Positions 39,213 through 48,799 of a stretch of DNA of 64,000 nt are shown here, one piece after another (within the stretch, counting starts at the first letter, position 1; every line of letters begins with the position of its first letter). The position numbers and the translations under genes are program-made. The stretch spans positions 372,001 through 436,000 of the forward strand of contig CDRNVI010000014.1 of assembly GCA_977017575.1 (NCBI GenBank). Reading direction: 5' to 3'. The DNA comes from Paramoeba atlantica (Eukaryota > Discosea). A model generated the notes under the pieces. That model saw only the letters and a program-made list of their open reading frames with translations. It was not told where the DNA came from and ran no database searches.

Positions 39213-39441
39213 GAATTTTACATCATAATATATTTAGAAAAGGAAAACAAATTTCATATTGTTCGCAAAGACATTCGATTAACTCATATACAAACCTATA
39301 CATGATTCCAAGTTATCTCCTATGTCAAAAAAGATGAAACAATGTCACAGCTGCGCAAAAGACAAAACATAAATATCCCATGACAATAACATACACTTAC
39401 CTCTCCCTTTCAACGAGCTTGCGAACGGGTCCAACGCGGGG
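39213..39441 (-). repeat. 229-bp terminal direct repeat of DIRS-2, outer copy
   Basis: Matches 39665-39893 at a constant offset of 452 with no difference that I noticed. Both copies end in GCGAACGGGTCCAACGCGGGG, of which a related version lies in the left end of DIRS-1 near 7933. Identity of the repeats points to a young element. Confidence 0.8.
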
Positions 39442-39664
39442 AGTGGTTTGGGGGCTGGTGGGAGGGGAAACTTTTGTCGAGAACAGTAAACCTGAGTAAT
39501 TGAATTATCAATATTCGAATATCGTACTACGGGATATTTGTATATCAGTATTAACACAATTTTATTGTTTAAAACAAAAACAGGTACAATGCCCCCCGGC
39601 GGGGCATCCTATCCATATCACTTCGAAAATATATTTCTCGTCAAATTCTATCCGTAAACTTCAA

Positions 39665-39893
39665 GAATTTTACATCATAATATATTTAGAAAAGGAAAAC
39701 AAATTTCATATTGTTCGCAAAGACATTCGATTAACTCATATACAAACCTATACATGATTCCAAGTTATCTCCTATGTCAAAAAAGATGAAACAATGTCAC
39801 AGCTGCGCAAAAGACAAAACATAAATATCCCATGACAATAACATACACTTACCTCTCCCTTTCAACGAGCTTGCGAACGGGTCCAACGCGGGG
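39665..39893 (-). repeat. 229-bp terminal direct repeat of DIRS-2, inner copy
   Basis: Inner partner of 39213-39441. The inner copy continues into the element's 3' non-coding region (39894-40773), which holds three copies of the 33-nt motif and, from 39832 to 40506 on the plus strand, an open frame made mainly of that repeat (SRAPKIF units) that I do not consider a gene. Confidence 0.8.
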
Positions 39894-40068
39894 ACCACCC
39901 ATTCGCCAGTCCAACACATACCCACTCGCAGGTACTGCTACTTGCCCCAAGCGAGAAGTTGGGAGGGTGAGGTTCATGTCTTCTCTGCACCTGTTGCATG
40001 AATTGTCGAAACGCGCTTCGCTTAAAGGAACAAGGGGTCCAGGAACACTGAAGCAAAAGCGGTGGAAC

Positions 40069-40376
40069 TCTCGAGCGCCAAAAATCTTTTGCAGCTCGGG
40101 TTTTGCTGGTATTCTTCGAAAGTGCCGGGCAAGCTTGTTCACACAGGAATCGAAGGGTTCAGTTGTACGGATGAGGAATCAGTGGGTCTCTAGAGCGCCA
40201 AAAATCTTTTTCAGCTCGGGCCCTGCTGAGATTCATCAAATGTCTCTGCATCCCTCCCTCACGCAACCGAAGCTCTTGAAGCCCCCTGCTACGATAAACG
40301 TCTATTGCGTGCGTGTGAAAAATGTTCCCAGATGGAGCGATAACTCTAGAGCGCCCAAAACTCCCTTTCAGCTCGG
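40069..40376 (+). repeat. Three copies of the 33-nt dispersed motif
   Basis: Copies start near 40069, 40187 and 40343 (CTAGAGCGCCAAAAATC, then TTTTTCAGCTCGGG and variants), spaced about 118 and 156 bp. In one frame each encodes a SRAPKIF-type peptide. Relatives at 33.08 and 33.38 kb lie on the opposite strand. Not found in DIRS-1, so it may not be an essential part of the DIRS element. Confidence 0.6.
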
Positions 40377-40773
40377 GCTGTCGATCCACCAGGTTCAATT
40401 TCTCCTTACGCTTTTTAAGACTGAGAGGATAAAAATGGAGGCTCTCCAAGAAGACGTGCAGAATGGCAGTATTAGGGAAGTTGGAAAGAAGTGTGAAGGT
40501 GAGTAGTCAAAGGCTGCGAGTTGCAGCAAACAGATCGTGCGTCCTTCTAATGTTGAAGGCTTGAAAGTAGTAGTGCTTGATCTGCTACTCGTATGTGGCG
40601 CCTACTCCAGATACAAGAAAACGGTCTGCCTTATCCCACACACTTAATAACCTGTTTTTTTTTTTTTGATGATTCTATATACCAAATAAGTTATAAATAA
40701 GTTATAAATAAGTTATACTATATTTTTGGAACTACCTATATTTTGAATTAGATGAACTTTCAATTCATTTTGA

Positions 40774-43557
40774 CTACATGCGGCTGTACGGATCGGCAGG
40801 ATTTTCCTTCGAGCAAATATACTGGGCTTTAACGACCAACCCTTTACGCTTTAAATAATCCAACAAACGGCGAAGCTCCGACGTAATACCATCCGAATTA
40901 GACATCTTACGATTTAATGCCGCGACGCAGGAAGTGTTATCAACGAAGACATCTACACACGTATCCCTACCAAAGTGATGGCCAAATTTTTCAAAGGCGA
41001 GGCGAACGGCGCGTGCCTCTGCGCGATTGACTTCATACTCAAAATCAGGTGGCCACCGCGACCCAGCACAAACGACTTGCCCGTAATCCAAATACAGGAC
41101 CGCACCCCATCCCGTAGAGGATGCGTCTGTACACAAAATATGGTTATGCGGCACCGTGTCTGGGTGTGGAGGTGGATCGACGGGAGTTTTATACAACAGC
41201 TTATCTCGCCACTCCGAAAGTGCGATTCGCACCGGTGTCGGTAAGGAAACGGGCTTATCCAGCAAAGTAGGGTCGCGATTTAGATTATTAATCCGACGAC
41301 GAACAATTTTCATTTCCAAGTGATAGTGAGGAAGGTGAACACCCATTACAGCGGAGGCGAAAATAAGGCGGCCTACCCCCGATTCCAAAGATGCATAAGT
41401 GGCTGCAGCAAAGTCATCCTGTCGCAATCGCCGCGAAATTTTGTCTCCTAAAGCCACTTTCCCTTGTCTATGAAAATACTTGATTCCATTGAATGTGTAA
41501 ATCTGTGCGGGCGGCTCTCCACGATCTTTAAACAAGGCATTTAATCTGTCTGCTCTATCATCCACAAAACGAGCGTACTTATTTGCTATCTCATCCCGCG
41601 CGGCAAAACGGATACCATCAATATAAACGTCCAGTCCGGAATAAAAGAACGCGTGCTTTTCGGTACAGTAATTTCTGTCACCTGCTAGAGTTGCTGTCAA
41701 GGTGTGCATTAACTCGGGAGCGCACCGATGCCCCATGGGCATTACAGTCAATTCGTATAGATCCCCTTTTGCGTCTTTAAAGCGAAACTTTTGACGACTT
41801 TCCTCTGGTATTGCGACCTGCCAAAACCCACACGCCAAATCCCGTTTGACGGCACTTTCTTCTTTGGCGCGGTGCAGATAATACGCTGCATGTCTAACGG
41901 GGACATACGGTTCATATATTTCCTTAATGCGATCATTATCTGCCTGCGTCCACGCTATAAAACGACGACGTTCGGAATGTTCATGTTCACCAGGTTCCAC
42001 AACTGTGAAAGGTATCACCCAATCCAAAGACGGCCGCACCTTAGCTTCTTCGTCTGATACTCTGGAAATGAAACCCGCCGCTGCTAATTCCTTTATGTCA
42101 TTGTGCGGCAAAAACGACTTATATAGCGGAATGGTGGATGCCTGTTCCGGTAAACGTAATAAAGTCTCCAATGTCTCATCGAATCGATCACCAGTCGCCT
42201 CATTCATCATTTCTCTCAACTTCTTAACCGACATCCGGGGAATACCCTGCTTGATATGCAATGGAATAGAATAATCCTTCGGTAACGCGACCTTTGACGT
42301 CCTTCGCGTTCTGGTAATAGTGTGACGCACCTTTTCCTGTGGTATGTCATCCAAGAACTTACGAAAAATTTCACTTGCCTCTACATGATCCGTAACTTGC
42401 TGGTTGCTTTCTGCGTGCCCAACACCAACGCGGTGGTAACCGGGTCGGCGTTGTATCGAAGAAGCGAATCGAGGGACTGATGCTTTGCTAATCGTTGTAC
42501 TTCCTCGAGGCGCGTATTGCCCTTCACTACTTCCGCAAACAGCTGTGTTATTGCTCCTCGTTTCGCTGAGTGTGAGCCGAAACCTGTCCCCAGAATTCGG
42601 CGTATCTTCGCATCCACTTCGGATACCGATGTTCTTGACATCGGCCGCAACTGCCCCAGCTTTGTTATGTAATCCGCTAGACGATCCGTGCCCGGCCCTT
42701 CCACAACCGTATACATTGACGCTCGATACGGGTTGTACCGCGATGCTTTGGTCCGTCTGCCCCACCATATCACGATTCTTGTCGAAGACACTTCGTGGAA
42801 TCTGTCGCGTGTGAGCATCGCTGTCTCGGACCACCGGCTTGCCGCCTTCCAACAAAGCAGCAACGTATGTCTTTCGCTGTGAGGAAGGTGGTTCCACAAT
42901 TGTTTCAGTAACTCCGGCGTTAGTGGCGCCATTTGACGGTGCGGCTCCGTCGCACCCTCCGCCATGAGTGACTTGATGTAAAAACGTAGCGGGTTCGTTC
43001 CCTTGCCGGCTAAGTTGAGTAGGGACGCCAAACTTCCGGCGTATGACAACTTTCCTTGGATTTTGATTGGTAAACTTGCGATGAAAGTTACTGCATGAAT
43101 TGGGGTGATTTCGATTTGTTTCCAATGACAAAAGGCCGTCAACCTTTCCCACAACCTTGCCCTCGCCTGCCAAGTCGATGCGCTCCACATATTTCCCATC
43201 GCATCCAATGCCTGCCTGATTTCCGGGGTCATTGCTGTGACCCCCATTAGTAATTTCACTAGATTTCCGCGCGCCGTATCCGCTACTTGCAAACTCAAAG
43301 TTCCGCCGTAAAAATTCTCGCATCTCACGTATCTCCCTGATAAATTCTGCACATTGCGAACATCCACTGGTACAATGTTCTCTTCCACTCTTCTCCTTTT
43401 GGGAACTTGCATTAAAAGTGTCGTTCTGTTTCGTTTGAATGTTACTATAGAACTGGCCGTTAGGGTGTGGTTTTGTCAGAAACTCTTGCTGCTGTGGGCA
43501 GGGCCAGCCACCCGTCCTCGAAAATCCTGCTGGAATCGCTTCGGGCAGTTGCGCCAA
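40774..43557 (-). CDS. DIRS-2 RT and RNase H protein (fossil)
   Basis: A 927-residue frame whose first 400 residues overlap the recombinase frame. The RT part has RRRFIAWTQADNDRIKE, KRDLACGFWQVAIP, LTVMPMGHRCAPE and VYIDGIRFA; the RNase H part has CTDASSTGWGAVLY, NRAEARAVRLAF and VFVDNTSCVAALNR, ending ENPADPYSRM. This enzyme copies the element's RNA and removes the template strand. The overlap with the recombinase frame is a layout known in the family. Confidence 0.85.
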   Translation of the reverse strand: MAQLPEAIPAGFSRTGGWPCPQQQEFLTKPHPNGQFYSNIQTKQNDTFNASSQKEKSGREHCTSGCSQCAEFIREIREMREFLRRNFEFASSGYGARKSSEITNGGHSNDPGNQAGIGCDGKYVERIDLAGEGKVVGKVDGLLSLETNRNHPNSCSNFHRKFTNQNPRKVVIRRKFGVPTQLSRQGNEPATFLHQVTHGGGCDGAAPSNGATNAGVTETIVEPPSSQRKTYVAALLEGGKPVVRDSDAHTRQIPRSVFDKNRDMVGQTDQSIAVQPVSSVNVYGCGRAGHGSSSGLHNKAGAVAADVKNIGIRSGCEDTPNSGDRFRLTLSETRSNNTAVCGSSEGQYAPRGSTTISKASVPRFASSIQRRPGYHRVGVGHAESNQQVTDHVEASEIFRKFLDDIPQEKVRHTITRTRRTSKVALPKDYSIPLHIKQGIPRMSVKKLREMMNEATGDRFDETLETLLRLPEQASTIPLYKSFLPHNDIKELAAAGFISRVSDEEAKVRPSLDWVIPFTVVEPGEHEHSERRRFIAWTQADNDRIKEIYEPYVPVRHAAYYLHRAKEESAVKRDLACGFWQVAIPEESRQKFRFKDAKGDLYELTVMPMGHRCAPELMHTLTATLAGDRNYCTEKHAFFYSGLDVYIDGIRFAARDEIANKYARFVDDRADRLNALFKDRGEPPAQIYTFNGIKYFHRQGKVALGDKISRRLRQDDFAAATYASLESGVGRLIFASAVMGVHLPHYHLEMKIVRRRINNLNRDPTLLDKPVSLPTPVRIALSEWRDKLLYKTPVDPPPHPDTVPHNHILCTDASSTGWGAVLYLDYGQVVCAGSRWPPDFEYEVNRAEARAVRLAFEKFGHHFGRDTCVDVFVDNTSCVAALNRKMSNSDGITSELRRLLDYLKRKGLVVKAQYICSKENPADPYSRM
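42381..43412 (-). CDS. DIRS-2 tyrosine recombinase (fossil)
   Basis: A 343-residue frame with catalytic residues in order: arginine in AASRWSETA, histidine and arginine in GSHSAKRGA, histidine and tyrosine in AKHQSLDSLLRYN. It aligns along its length with the DIRS-1 enzyme. Its role is to integrate the circular DNA form. Confidence 0.85.
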   Translation of the reverse strand: MQVPKRRRVEENIVPVDVRNVQNLSGRYVRCENFYGGTLSLQVADTARGNLVKLLMGVTAMTPEIRQALDAMGNMWSASTWQARARLWERLTAFCHWKQIEITPIHAVTFIASLPIKIQGKLSYAGSLASLLNLAGKGTNPLRFYIKSLMAEGATEPHRQMAPLTPELLKQLWNHLPHSERHTLLLCWKAASRWSETAMLTRDRFHEVSSTRIVIWWGRRTKASRYNPYRASMYTVVEGPGTDRLADYITKLGQLRPMSRTSVSEVDAKIRRILGTGFGSHSAKRGAITQLFAEVVKGNTRLEEVQRLAKHQSLDSLLRYNADPVTTALVLGTQKATSKLRIM

Positions 43558-44171
43558 ATGTGATCAGGCGACCGACATCCAAAGCATAATAAATTTCGTC
43601 GTGGAGGATATGCATTATGTCGCGGTGGGAACTGATTGGGACGCGAAACTTGCATAGATGGTGGAGCAGAGAAAGACCGAACACGTGCATATTGCTTCTG
43701 TCGCTCAACCAATTGATCATTCACGTGATGATAAAACTTGTCGTCCGGACGGATATCCTTCTCCATTTTTTGATGGACCAAGTCCACATCTACGCGGCGT
43801 GCTCGCCAGTACGCGTCAAGTGTCTGCACAATCCCACGTCCCATTTCGAGGTACACACCTTTATTCCAGTTGGGTATCAAACGCGCAAAAATAATCCACT
43901 TGCAAAATACAGAATTAAACAAACGCTCTTGCTGCTTAATAAACGTGCGATCATGATAAAACTGATTAACGCGTAAACCAAACTCAGGCGCATCCCGAAG
44001 CTCGCGAATCAGGTCCCTAGTGCGAAAACCATCGTCATCCGCCGCATTAATCCAAGGCTCGTAAGTCAAAGGTTCGTAGGCGTTCAATGCATTCGGGTCG
44101 AGTAATCTGCCTTCCCGTAAAGCCTCTGAAATTGGTGCGGCACCAGTTCTCCCCCCAATTACCTCTTGCAT
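43476..44171 (-). CDS. DIRS-2 gag-like protein with zinc knuckle (fossil)
   Basis: A 231-residue frame from the first ATG, with YEPWINAADDDGFRTRDLIR and FIKQQERLFNS shared with the DIRS-1 gag-like protein and one CX2CX4HX4C knuckle (CFGCRSPDHIWRNC). The upstream part corresponding to the DIRS-1 N-terminus is not clearly visible. Confidence 0.75.
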   Translation of the reverse strand: MQEVIGGRTGAAPISEALREGRLLDPNALNAYEPLTYEPWINAADDDGFRTRDLIRELRDAPEFGLRVNQFYHDRTFIKQQERLFNSVFCKWIIFARLIPNWNKGVYLEMGRGIVQTLDAYWRARRVDVDLVHQKMEKDIRPDDKFYHHVNDQLVERQKQYARVRSFSAPPSMQVSRPNQFPPRHNAYPPRRNLLCFGCRSPDHIWRNCPKRFQQDFRGRVAGPAHSSKSF

Positions 44172-44615
44172 GCCGGCAGCCTCATTACGTGAGCCCAGCT
44201 GATGCGTTTCATCGGTGAGTAATTGCGAAGAGTTCTTTTTTTTAGCCTTGCAACTAGCGGTACTTCCTCAGAAACTAGGCGGCCTAGGATTGATCTCCTC
44301 GACTTTGAAGCAGAAATACTACTTTGAAACTGCCCGGAAATCTATTGTTGATTTTTTTTTTTTTTTTTGCAATTAATAAGGGGGGAGAAGTATGAATCGC
44401 GGCATTGCCTCTATATTTTGACCCAGTAGACGAACCAAGTAGGTCCATTGGGGGGGGGTATACGAGTTGAAAACAAGCAATCAAATTAGCAATTCTTTTT
44501 CTGTCCACAGATGTACCTTTTTTCTCAGCCCAAAACTAGCAATTTAGTCTCCCCTAAGTATATACTACAAACAAGAAAAACAGTAAAAATTAAAACAAGC
44601 AATCCATGCCCAATC

Positions 44616-44850
44616 CATTCGCGCGTTCCGGACCGGGTCTTTCGACCTCTCCACGGCCTGACTTGTGAACCCTTCCCTTGTTATATGGGAGGGCGCAGGC
44701 GCGGGCCTGTGTCGACAGCGACACGGTCACGAAACAGGATGCTGGCCGACGGGGAGGAGATTCACTACCCGTGTACTACCTCACTTGGGGTACCTAGCCC
44801 TCGCGGGCTAGGCGTGAGTATAGACTCTGTCGACCCGACCAGCATCCGGG
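44616..44850 (-). promoter_or_regulatory. Folded 3' UTR core of B3
   Basis: CCTTCCC/GGGAGG, GTGTCG/CGACAC (44709-44724), CTAGCCC/GGGCTAG and the long-range GGATGCTGG (44737-44745) with CCAGCATCC (44839-44847) are all perfect or nearly so in DNA. The same core occurs in B1, B2, B4, B5, B7, B8 and B9. See the finding on compensatory changes. Confidence 0.75.
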
Positions 44851-44921
44851 CTCACATTAGAGAACCTCACTCATCAGAGCAAGGCTTGAGAATAGGTGGG
44901 TAAGACACAGTGGGTAGGGGC

Positions 44922-47900
44922 TTATGCCCCTACCAAAGACCCCGCTGGATCCGCCACGGGGATGCGTGACACCATCATCCGGGCCTGCGAACGCATGAGC
45001 GTAACATTCAGCTCCGTCAAGAGTTCATTTCGCGCTTGGCTCCGTGACAGGAACCCCTTGGACGCATTCGCCCGTTGCGTTCCGATATCCCGGAGTAACG
45101 CTAGGGCACTTTCACTCCAGGACCCAAAGGACTCTACAACCATTGCTGTGAAGAGATGCCCGGCTTCGTCTGCTTCTTGTCGCTGTCGCGCCTTGGTCTC
45201 GGCATAGTGCGCGGCAAAAGACCCTGGGGTCACCCAGCTAGCATTACGGACTGAGTCCAAATACTTTAATTGCTGGGCGTGGGTGACCGCAAAGTCCAAT
45301 ACCATGCCTTGCGCCAGAGTCCCTTTTGCCAAGGATGCAGTGGGCAGGAAGACATCCGCAGGCCTCGTGAGAGCTCCTCCGGGGCCTCGGTTTCCGAGAC
45401 TCATCTCGCGCCGTGGTCCCAATTGGGCCTTGGAACAGAAAGATGTGAATTGTTGTGCCAGGGAGTTGTGGCGGGCGATGATGCCATGCCCATTTTTACA
45501 GAGCAAGGCGTGTTCACCGTTCTTGAGGAGAGGGAGGGCACAGCCTTCGGCGGGACAAGGCCTATCCTCTGGGAAAACATCCACCCCCAACCACCAACGT
45601 GATAGCGTCCGGAACTCCGTGGGGGTGAAAGCCAACCCTCTTTGCTTTGAGGGTGTCACAAAAACCCAGTTTCCGGCCCCTTTACCTGACTGAGAAACCC
45701 AGCGTGCCCTTGTTCGGGCGTCTGCCCTTGCGTAAGCAGCATAGAACTCCTGTTCAGCGATTGCGTGGCTCAGGTGTTTTTGTCGTGGTACGATGGTTTC
45801 TGGTTCTGTGGTGTCGGGTAAAAGGGGGTGGCGGAGGGAATGGGAAAGTTTTCTTTTCGCTGGGCGTGACTGGGCGTCCCGTGCCTCGTTGTGGTAGTCT
45901 GGTGAGCTTGGCTTGAGGATACGTCCAGTATACAGATCGACCAGGACAGTCCCAACTTTTTGATTTATTTCGCGTGCCGAATCAAGAAACCCTTCAGCTT
46001 CGGCTGCATCCCACTTATCCTTGTCGGAGGCAAAAGCCACAGAAGAAACGTATGCGGCCGAGTGGTGAAGCAACGATGAGCGAAGGCCGAATCCCCCGTA
46101 ACGTTTGGGCCGTTGTAGTTGGTCACGGGGGGGAAGATCAAGAGGAAAAAGTGCGTGTTCCACAGCGCGCATGAGGTGAAAATCCAGCTGACGACAGAGT
46201 TCTCCGAGGCCTTGGGGAGGGGTGGTACGCAGTGCGTATACCATTTGGCAGAATCCGGCGCACTGCCTTATAAGGGCGAGGGCCACTTGCGGGTCTTCTA
46301 TCAGGGAAATGGCTTCCAACGTATCGCGGGCTGGCTCGATCGCGTGTGTCCTTAGGAAATTCGCACAGTGTTCTGGAGAGCCCACCGGACTCCCAAGGAT
46401 ATCAAAGTTTCCGTCATACCTTATTTTGTCGCTAGGAATGTCGGGGAAAAAAGCAGAGGTGTGGGCAGACGCAGGGGGGGTGATGATTTCACATTTTGAG
46501 AGGTTCAGAAAGAGTCCCCACTGAGTTCCCACTTCCGCGAGAACGTCTAGTGCCTTCCGGACTTCCTGTGGTTCGCCAATGATCACACCGTCATCGAGAT
46601 ACCATAACTGTGTTTGGAGCTTTGTACGCGATGCGATTTCCTCCGTTGCCCCCGACAAAACCAAAGAGAACAGGAGGGGACCTAGGGGATCACCTTGCTG
46701 CACGCCCTCGGCCGAAGGAATTAAATTGTCACCAAATGTTAGACAGCTGTGGTTGGCGTAACACCACTCAACCCATGGGGACAACTCGGGGAAATGCTTT
46801 CGCGTGAGGAAGATAAACACCGGCCTACTGACATTGTTAAAGGCGTTGCGGAGATCCACTTTACAGAAGATTATATTTTCGTTTTCCATGTTGTTGAGCA
46901 TCAACCTACGACAATTGTGAATGACTCGCTCTGCTCCGGCGGGCGCCGCAACGCCGTACTGTTTGCGGCCGAAGAAGGAACTTGCCTTTTCCTTTAAAGA
47001 AAGACACGCTGCCTTGCTGACCAAACGTCGTAGCGTTTCCCCCGCAGCAATAGGCCTCACGTCTTCTTCGTCCTTTTCGAGCGCGCAGAGTCGTGCACCT
47101 GCAAAGAAGGGGTGTACTTCATCCGGGCCTCTGCCTGCTAAAAGGTGGTTCACAAAGGACGTGAGCGCCAGGAGTGGATCCATGTTCTGGTCAACATGCT
47201 CTTGCAGTGCTGCTTGTAGGTGTTCGGGTCGAAGACCCATGGTTCCGGCGGAGGAGCCGCGGTGAAAACTATTCACGGCCTTTTTTACTTCCGATTCGTC
47301 CAGCTGTAAAAAGTCTTCTTTCAATGGTGGCAAAGGGCAGGAGATAGGATTCCCGTGGGAGCTAGGATGTTTCCTTTGCAACTTTCGCAATGTTTCTTCG
47401 TTGTGCGGCGCGAGGGGAGCTGCCGTCAGGGCTGCCATTCCTCTGGAAAATTCCCCGTCACGGACCAGAAGTTCTGCTCGTACTATAGCCTTTTCCACGT
47501 CGTTCTCGTTGCTCGTGTTCTTCGGGCGTTTTCTCTCGTGATCGGACACAGCTTGAGACCAAAGGGTCGAGTATTGTCCTTCCATCCAAAGCTCCATTCT
47601 TTTGAGAATGTACGACGAGTAAGTGATATGGGCTTTGCGGCCTCCTCGGAACGGGGCTGGAAGGACGCACTTTGGAAGTAAGGCAAGGAGCGTCCACGCC
47701 CTCACTGAATTTTCGCGCACCGCTGTGGATAGGGCGTAAGTCAATATCTGGGCCCACATGCGTCGGCATCGGTGTGGGACGTCTTTGCAGGTGTTTATCG
47801 GTGTCGTGCATATTTGCTCCAGAGAGGGTAGCTCGGCCGTGCCCTGAACATCGTAGATGGCTTCTCCTAGGCATTCCGAGGGTTGCGAGGGTGGAGGTGA

Positions 47901-48716
47901 TTGCACGGCGTGCCCTTTGCATTGGTTCACGTGCGCCGTCTTTTTGTTGAGAGCGTAATGTCGACCGCATGCGGCGCACAGAAAGCGGCCCTCTTTCTCC
48001 CACCAAACACTGGAAATTGCTTCCCCATGCCTGTAGGCCACGTGGTGGTAATAGTACTGCCACTGCCCTCCGTGGGCTTGCGTCTTCCAGGTACACCCAT
48101 CTGCAGGACACTCTCGTTGCGGCGGATCTTCCTCAGAAATGGGCGGGGTCGCAGGAACCTGGTCACTTGCCAGGGTCGGGGCCTGAGGAGTGGTCACTCG
48201 TGATACGTTTTCCGTAGGTTCGAGAACGTGGGGGCCCCGCGTCGTCTTGTAGTCCGCGGTTTCCGCTTTTCTTGTATTGGCTTTCTCTCGGGCCTTCTGA
48301 GGTTTCGTAGCGCCCCGAAGCTGACCCTTAGAACTCGGAGGTGTGGCGGAAGCTCTTCGACGAGGGAATTTCTTAGCCATGGAATTATTATCAAGCTGTG
48401 TGGTATCAACTTCGAGATTCGATCTGATGAGAACACGTGAGTGGTTCGTTTCTTCGTCGCCTCCATTTTCGCATCCTGTATCAGGCGTTTGTTGTTGAGT
48501 TAAGATGGAGGCGGCATTCGCGCACCAGTCATTAGGGACATTCGCAGGAATCGGAGTTGTATATAGCAGATCATTATACGTGCTTGGATGCTTGATGAGG
48601 TGTGCGTTTCCAGCAAATTGGTCCCAAGATCCAGGTAGATGTATGGATTCCTCTTGTAGGAATGTATCGTCGTCCATGAGGGGAAGTGTCTCTTCGTGTG
48701 GGCTGATACCAGACAT
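44922..48716 (-). CDS. B3 protein: zinc fingers, RT, restriction-like endonuclease (1,264 aa)
   Basis: ATG 48716 opens an uninterrupted frame. Two zinc fingers lie near residues 200-265 (ECPADGC...HVAYRH, then CAACGRHYALNK...HVNQC) and probably bind target DNA. RT: RGSSAGTMGLRPEHL near 485, VRPIAAGETLRRLVSK near 555, motif A CKVDLRNAFNNVSR near 620, motif B EGVQQGDPLGPLLF near 668, motif C LWYLDDGVIIG near 705, then LNLSKCEII. A CCHC cluster (CPAEGCALPLLKNGEHALLC) near 1055 and ARHNSLAQQF precede the RLE core RPADVFLP near 1118 and LDFAVTHAQQ near 1140. RLE LINEs of the CRE/SLACS and R2 types share this order. It acts in the nucleus by target-primed reverse transcription; SL-directed targeting is inference. 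Confidence 0.9.
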   Translation of the reverse strand: MSGISPHEETLPLMDDDTFLQEESIHLPGSWDQFAGNAHLIKHPSTYNDLLYTTPIPANVPNDWCANAASILTQQQTPDTGCENGGDEETNHSRVLIRSNLEVDTTQLDNNSMAKKFPRRRASATPPSSKGQLRGATKPQKAREKANTRKAETADYKTTRGPHVLEPTENVSRVTTPQAPTLASDQVPATPPISEEDPPQRECPADGCTWKTQAHGGQWQYYYHHVAYRHGEAISSVWWEKEGRFLCAACGRHYALNKKTAHVNQCKGHAVQSPPPSQPSECLGEAIYDVQGTAELPSLEQICTTPINTCKDVPHRCRRMWAQILTYALSTAVRENSVRAWTLLALLPKCVLPAPFRGGRKAHITYSSYILKRMELWMEGQYSTLWSQAVSDHERKRPKNTSNENDVEKAIVRAELLVRDGEFSRGMAALTAAPLAPHNEETLRKLQRKHPSSHGNPISCPLPPLKEDFLQLDESEVKKAVNSFHRGSSAGTMGLRPEHLQAALQEHVDQNMDPLLALTSFVNHLLAGRGPDEVHPFFAGARLCALEKDEEDVRPIAAGETLRRLVSKAACLSLKEKASSFFGRKQYGVAAPAGAERVIHNCRRLMLNNMENENIIFCKVDLRNAFNNVSRPVFIFLTRKHFPELSPWVEWCYANHSCLTFGDNLIPSAEGVQQGDPLGPLLFSLVLSGATEEIASRTKLQTQLWYLDDGVIIGEPQEVRKALDVLAEVGTQWGLFLNLSKCEIITPPASAHTSAFFPDIPSDKIRYDGNFDILGSPVGSPEHCANFLRTHAIEPARDTLEAISLIEDPQVALALIRQCAGFCQMVYALRTTPPQGLGELCRQLDFHLMRAVEHALFPLDLPPRDQLQRPKRYGGFGLRSSLLHHSAAYVSSVAFASDKDKWDAAEAEGFLDSAREINQKVGTVLVDLYTGRILKPSSPDYHNEARDAQSRPAKRKLSHSLRHPLLPDTTEPETIVPRQKHLSHAIAEQEFYAAYARADARTRARWVSQSGKGAGNWVFVTPSKQRGLAFTPTEFRTLSRWWLGVDVFPEDRPCPAEGCALPLLKNGEHALLCKNGHGIIARHNSLAQQFTSFCSKAQLGPRREMSLGNRGPGGALTRPADVFLPTASLAKGTLAQGMVLDFAVTHAQQLKYLDSVRNASWVTPGSFAAHYAETKARQRQEADEAGHLFTAMVVESFGSWSESALALLRDIGTQRANASKGFLSRSQARNELLTELNVTLMRSQARMMVSRIPVADPAGSLVGA

Positions 48717-48763
48717 TGAGAGTAACCCGTACCTCGGAAAGAGATGAAATAGAAAATAGAAAT

Positions 48764-48799
48764 CAACAAGGTACAGAAACTGTATCTTTATCGTTAAAG
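48764..48799 (-). other. SL-like leader of B3
   Basis: Identical to the 36-nt leader of B2. It is followed by ATTTCTATTTTCTATTTC and then CTCTTTCCGAGGTACG, a pyrimidine-rich tract before AG. GTACCT within the leader can pair with AGGTAC after that tract, as in B2 and B7. The leader directly follows the poly(A) of B4. Confidence 0.8.

Larger units (their letters stand above)
39213..44270 (-). mobile_element. DIRS-2, VIPER/DIRS-type tyrosine-recombinase retrotransposon (fossil)
   Basis: About 5 kb on the minus strand: gag-like frame, tyrosine recombinase frame and RT/RNase H frame, then a long non-coding 3' region ending in two 229-bp direct repeats (39665-39893 and 39213-39441) separated by 223 bp. 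This is the split-repeat end known for this order. The 223-bp spacer resembles the 5' end of DIRS-1 (GTACAATGCCC near a GC-rich palindrome). The 5' end is not recognisable and meets the tail of B3 near 44345. The three main frames look whole except at the gag start; it appears young. Confidence 0.85.
44352..48799 (-). mobile_element. LINE-B copy B3, full length, apparently intact
   Basis: Poly(A) 44352-44368, 3' UTR with the conserved terminal segment and folded core, an uninterrupted 3.8-kb frame, a 47-nt 5' UTR and the SL-like leader (48764-48799). Its tail abuts the 5' region of DIRS-2; its SL abuts the poly(A) of B4. Nothing in it looks broken, so it is a candidate active copy. Confidence 0.9.

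Noticed and set aside
39213-39893. Solo LTR pair or a CRISPR-like repeat
   Set aside because: Two long repeats at the end of a coding element with a tyrosine recombinase fit split terminal repeats; there are no further units or spacers.
39832-40506. 224-residue plus-strand gene with SRAPKIF repeats
   Set aside because: It lies in the non-coding end of DIRS-2, overlaps its terminal repeat and is open mainly because of the repeated 33-nt motif.
44440-44462. G-quadruplex in the LINE-B 3' UTR
   Set aside because: It is one uninterrupted G run on the plus strand (C run in the RNA), not four separated G tracts.
44900-48770. Plus-strand ORFs of 60-136 residues across LINE-B copies
   Set aside because: They recur in the same relative place in each copy because they are antisense shadows of the RT-RLE frame.
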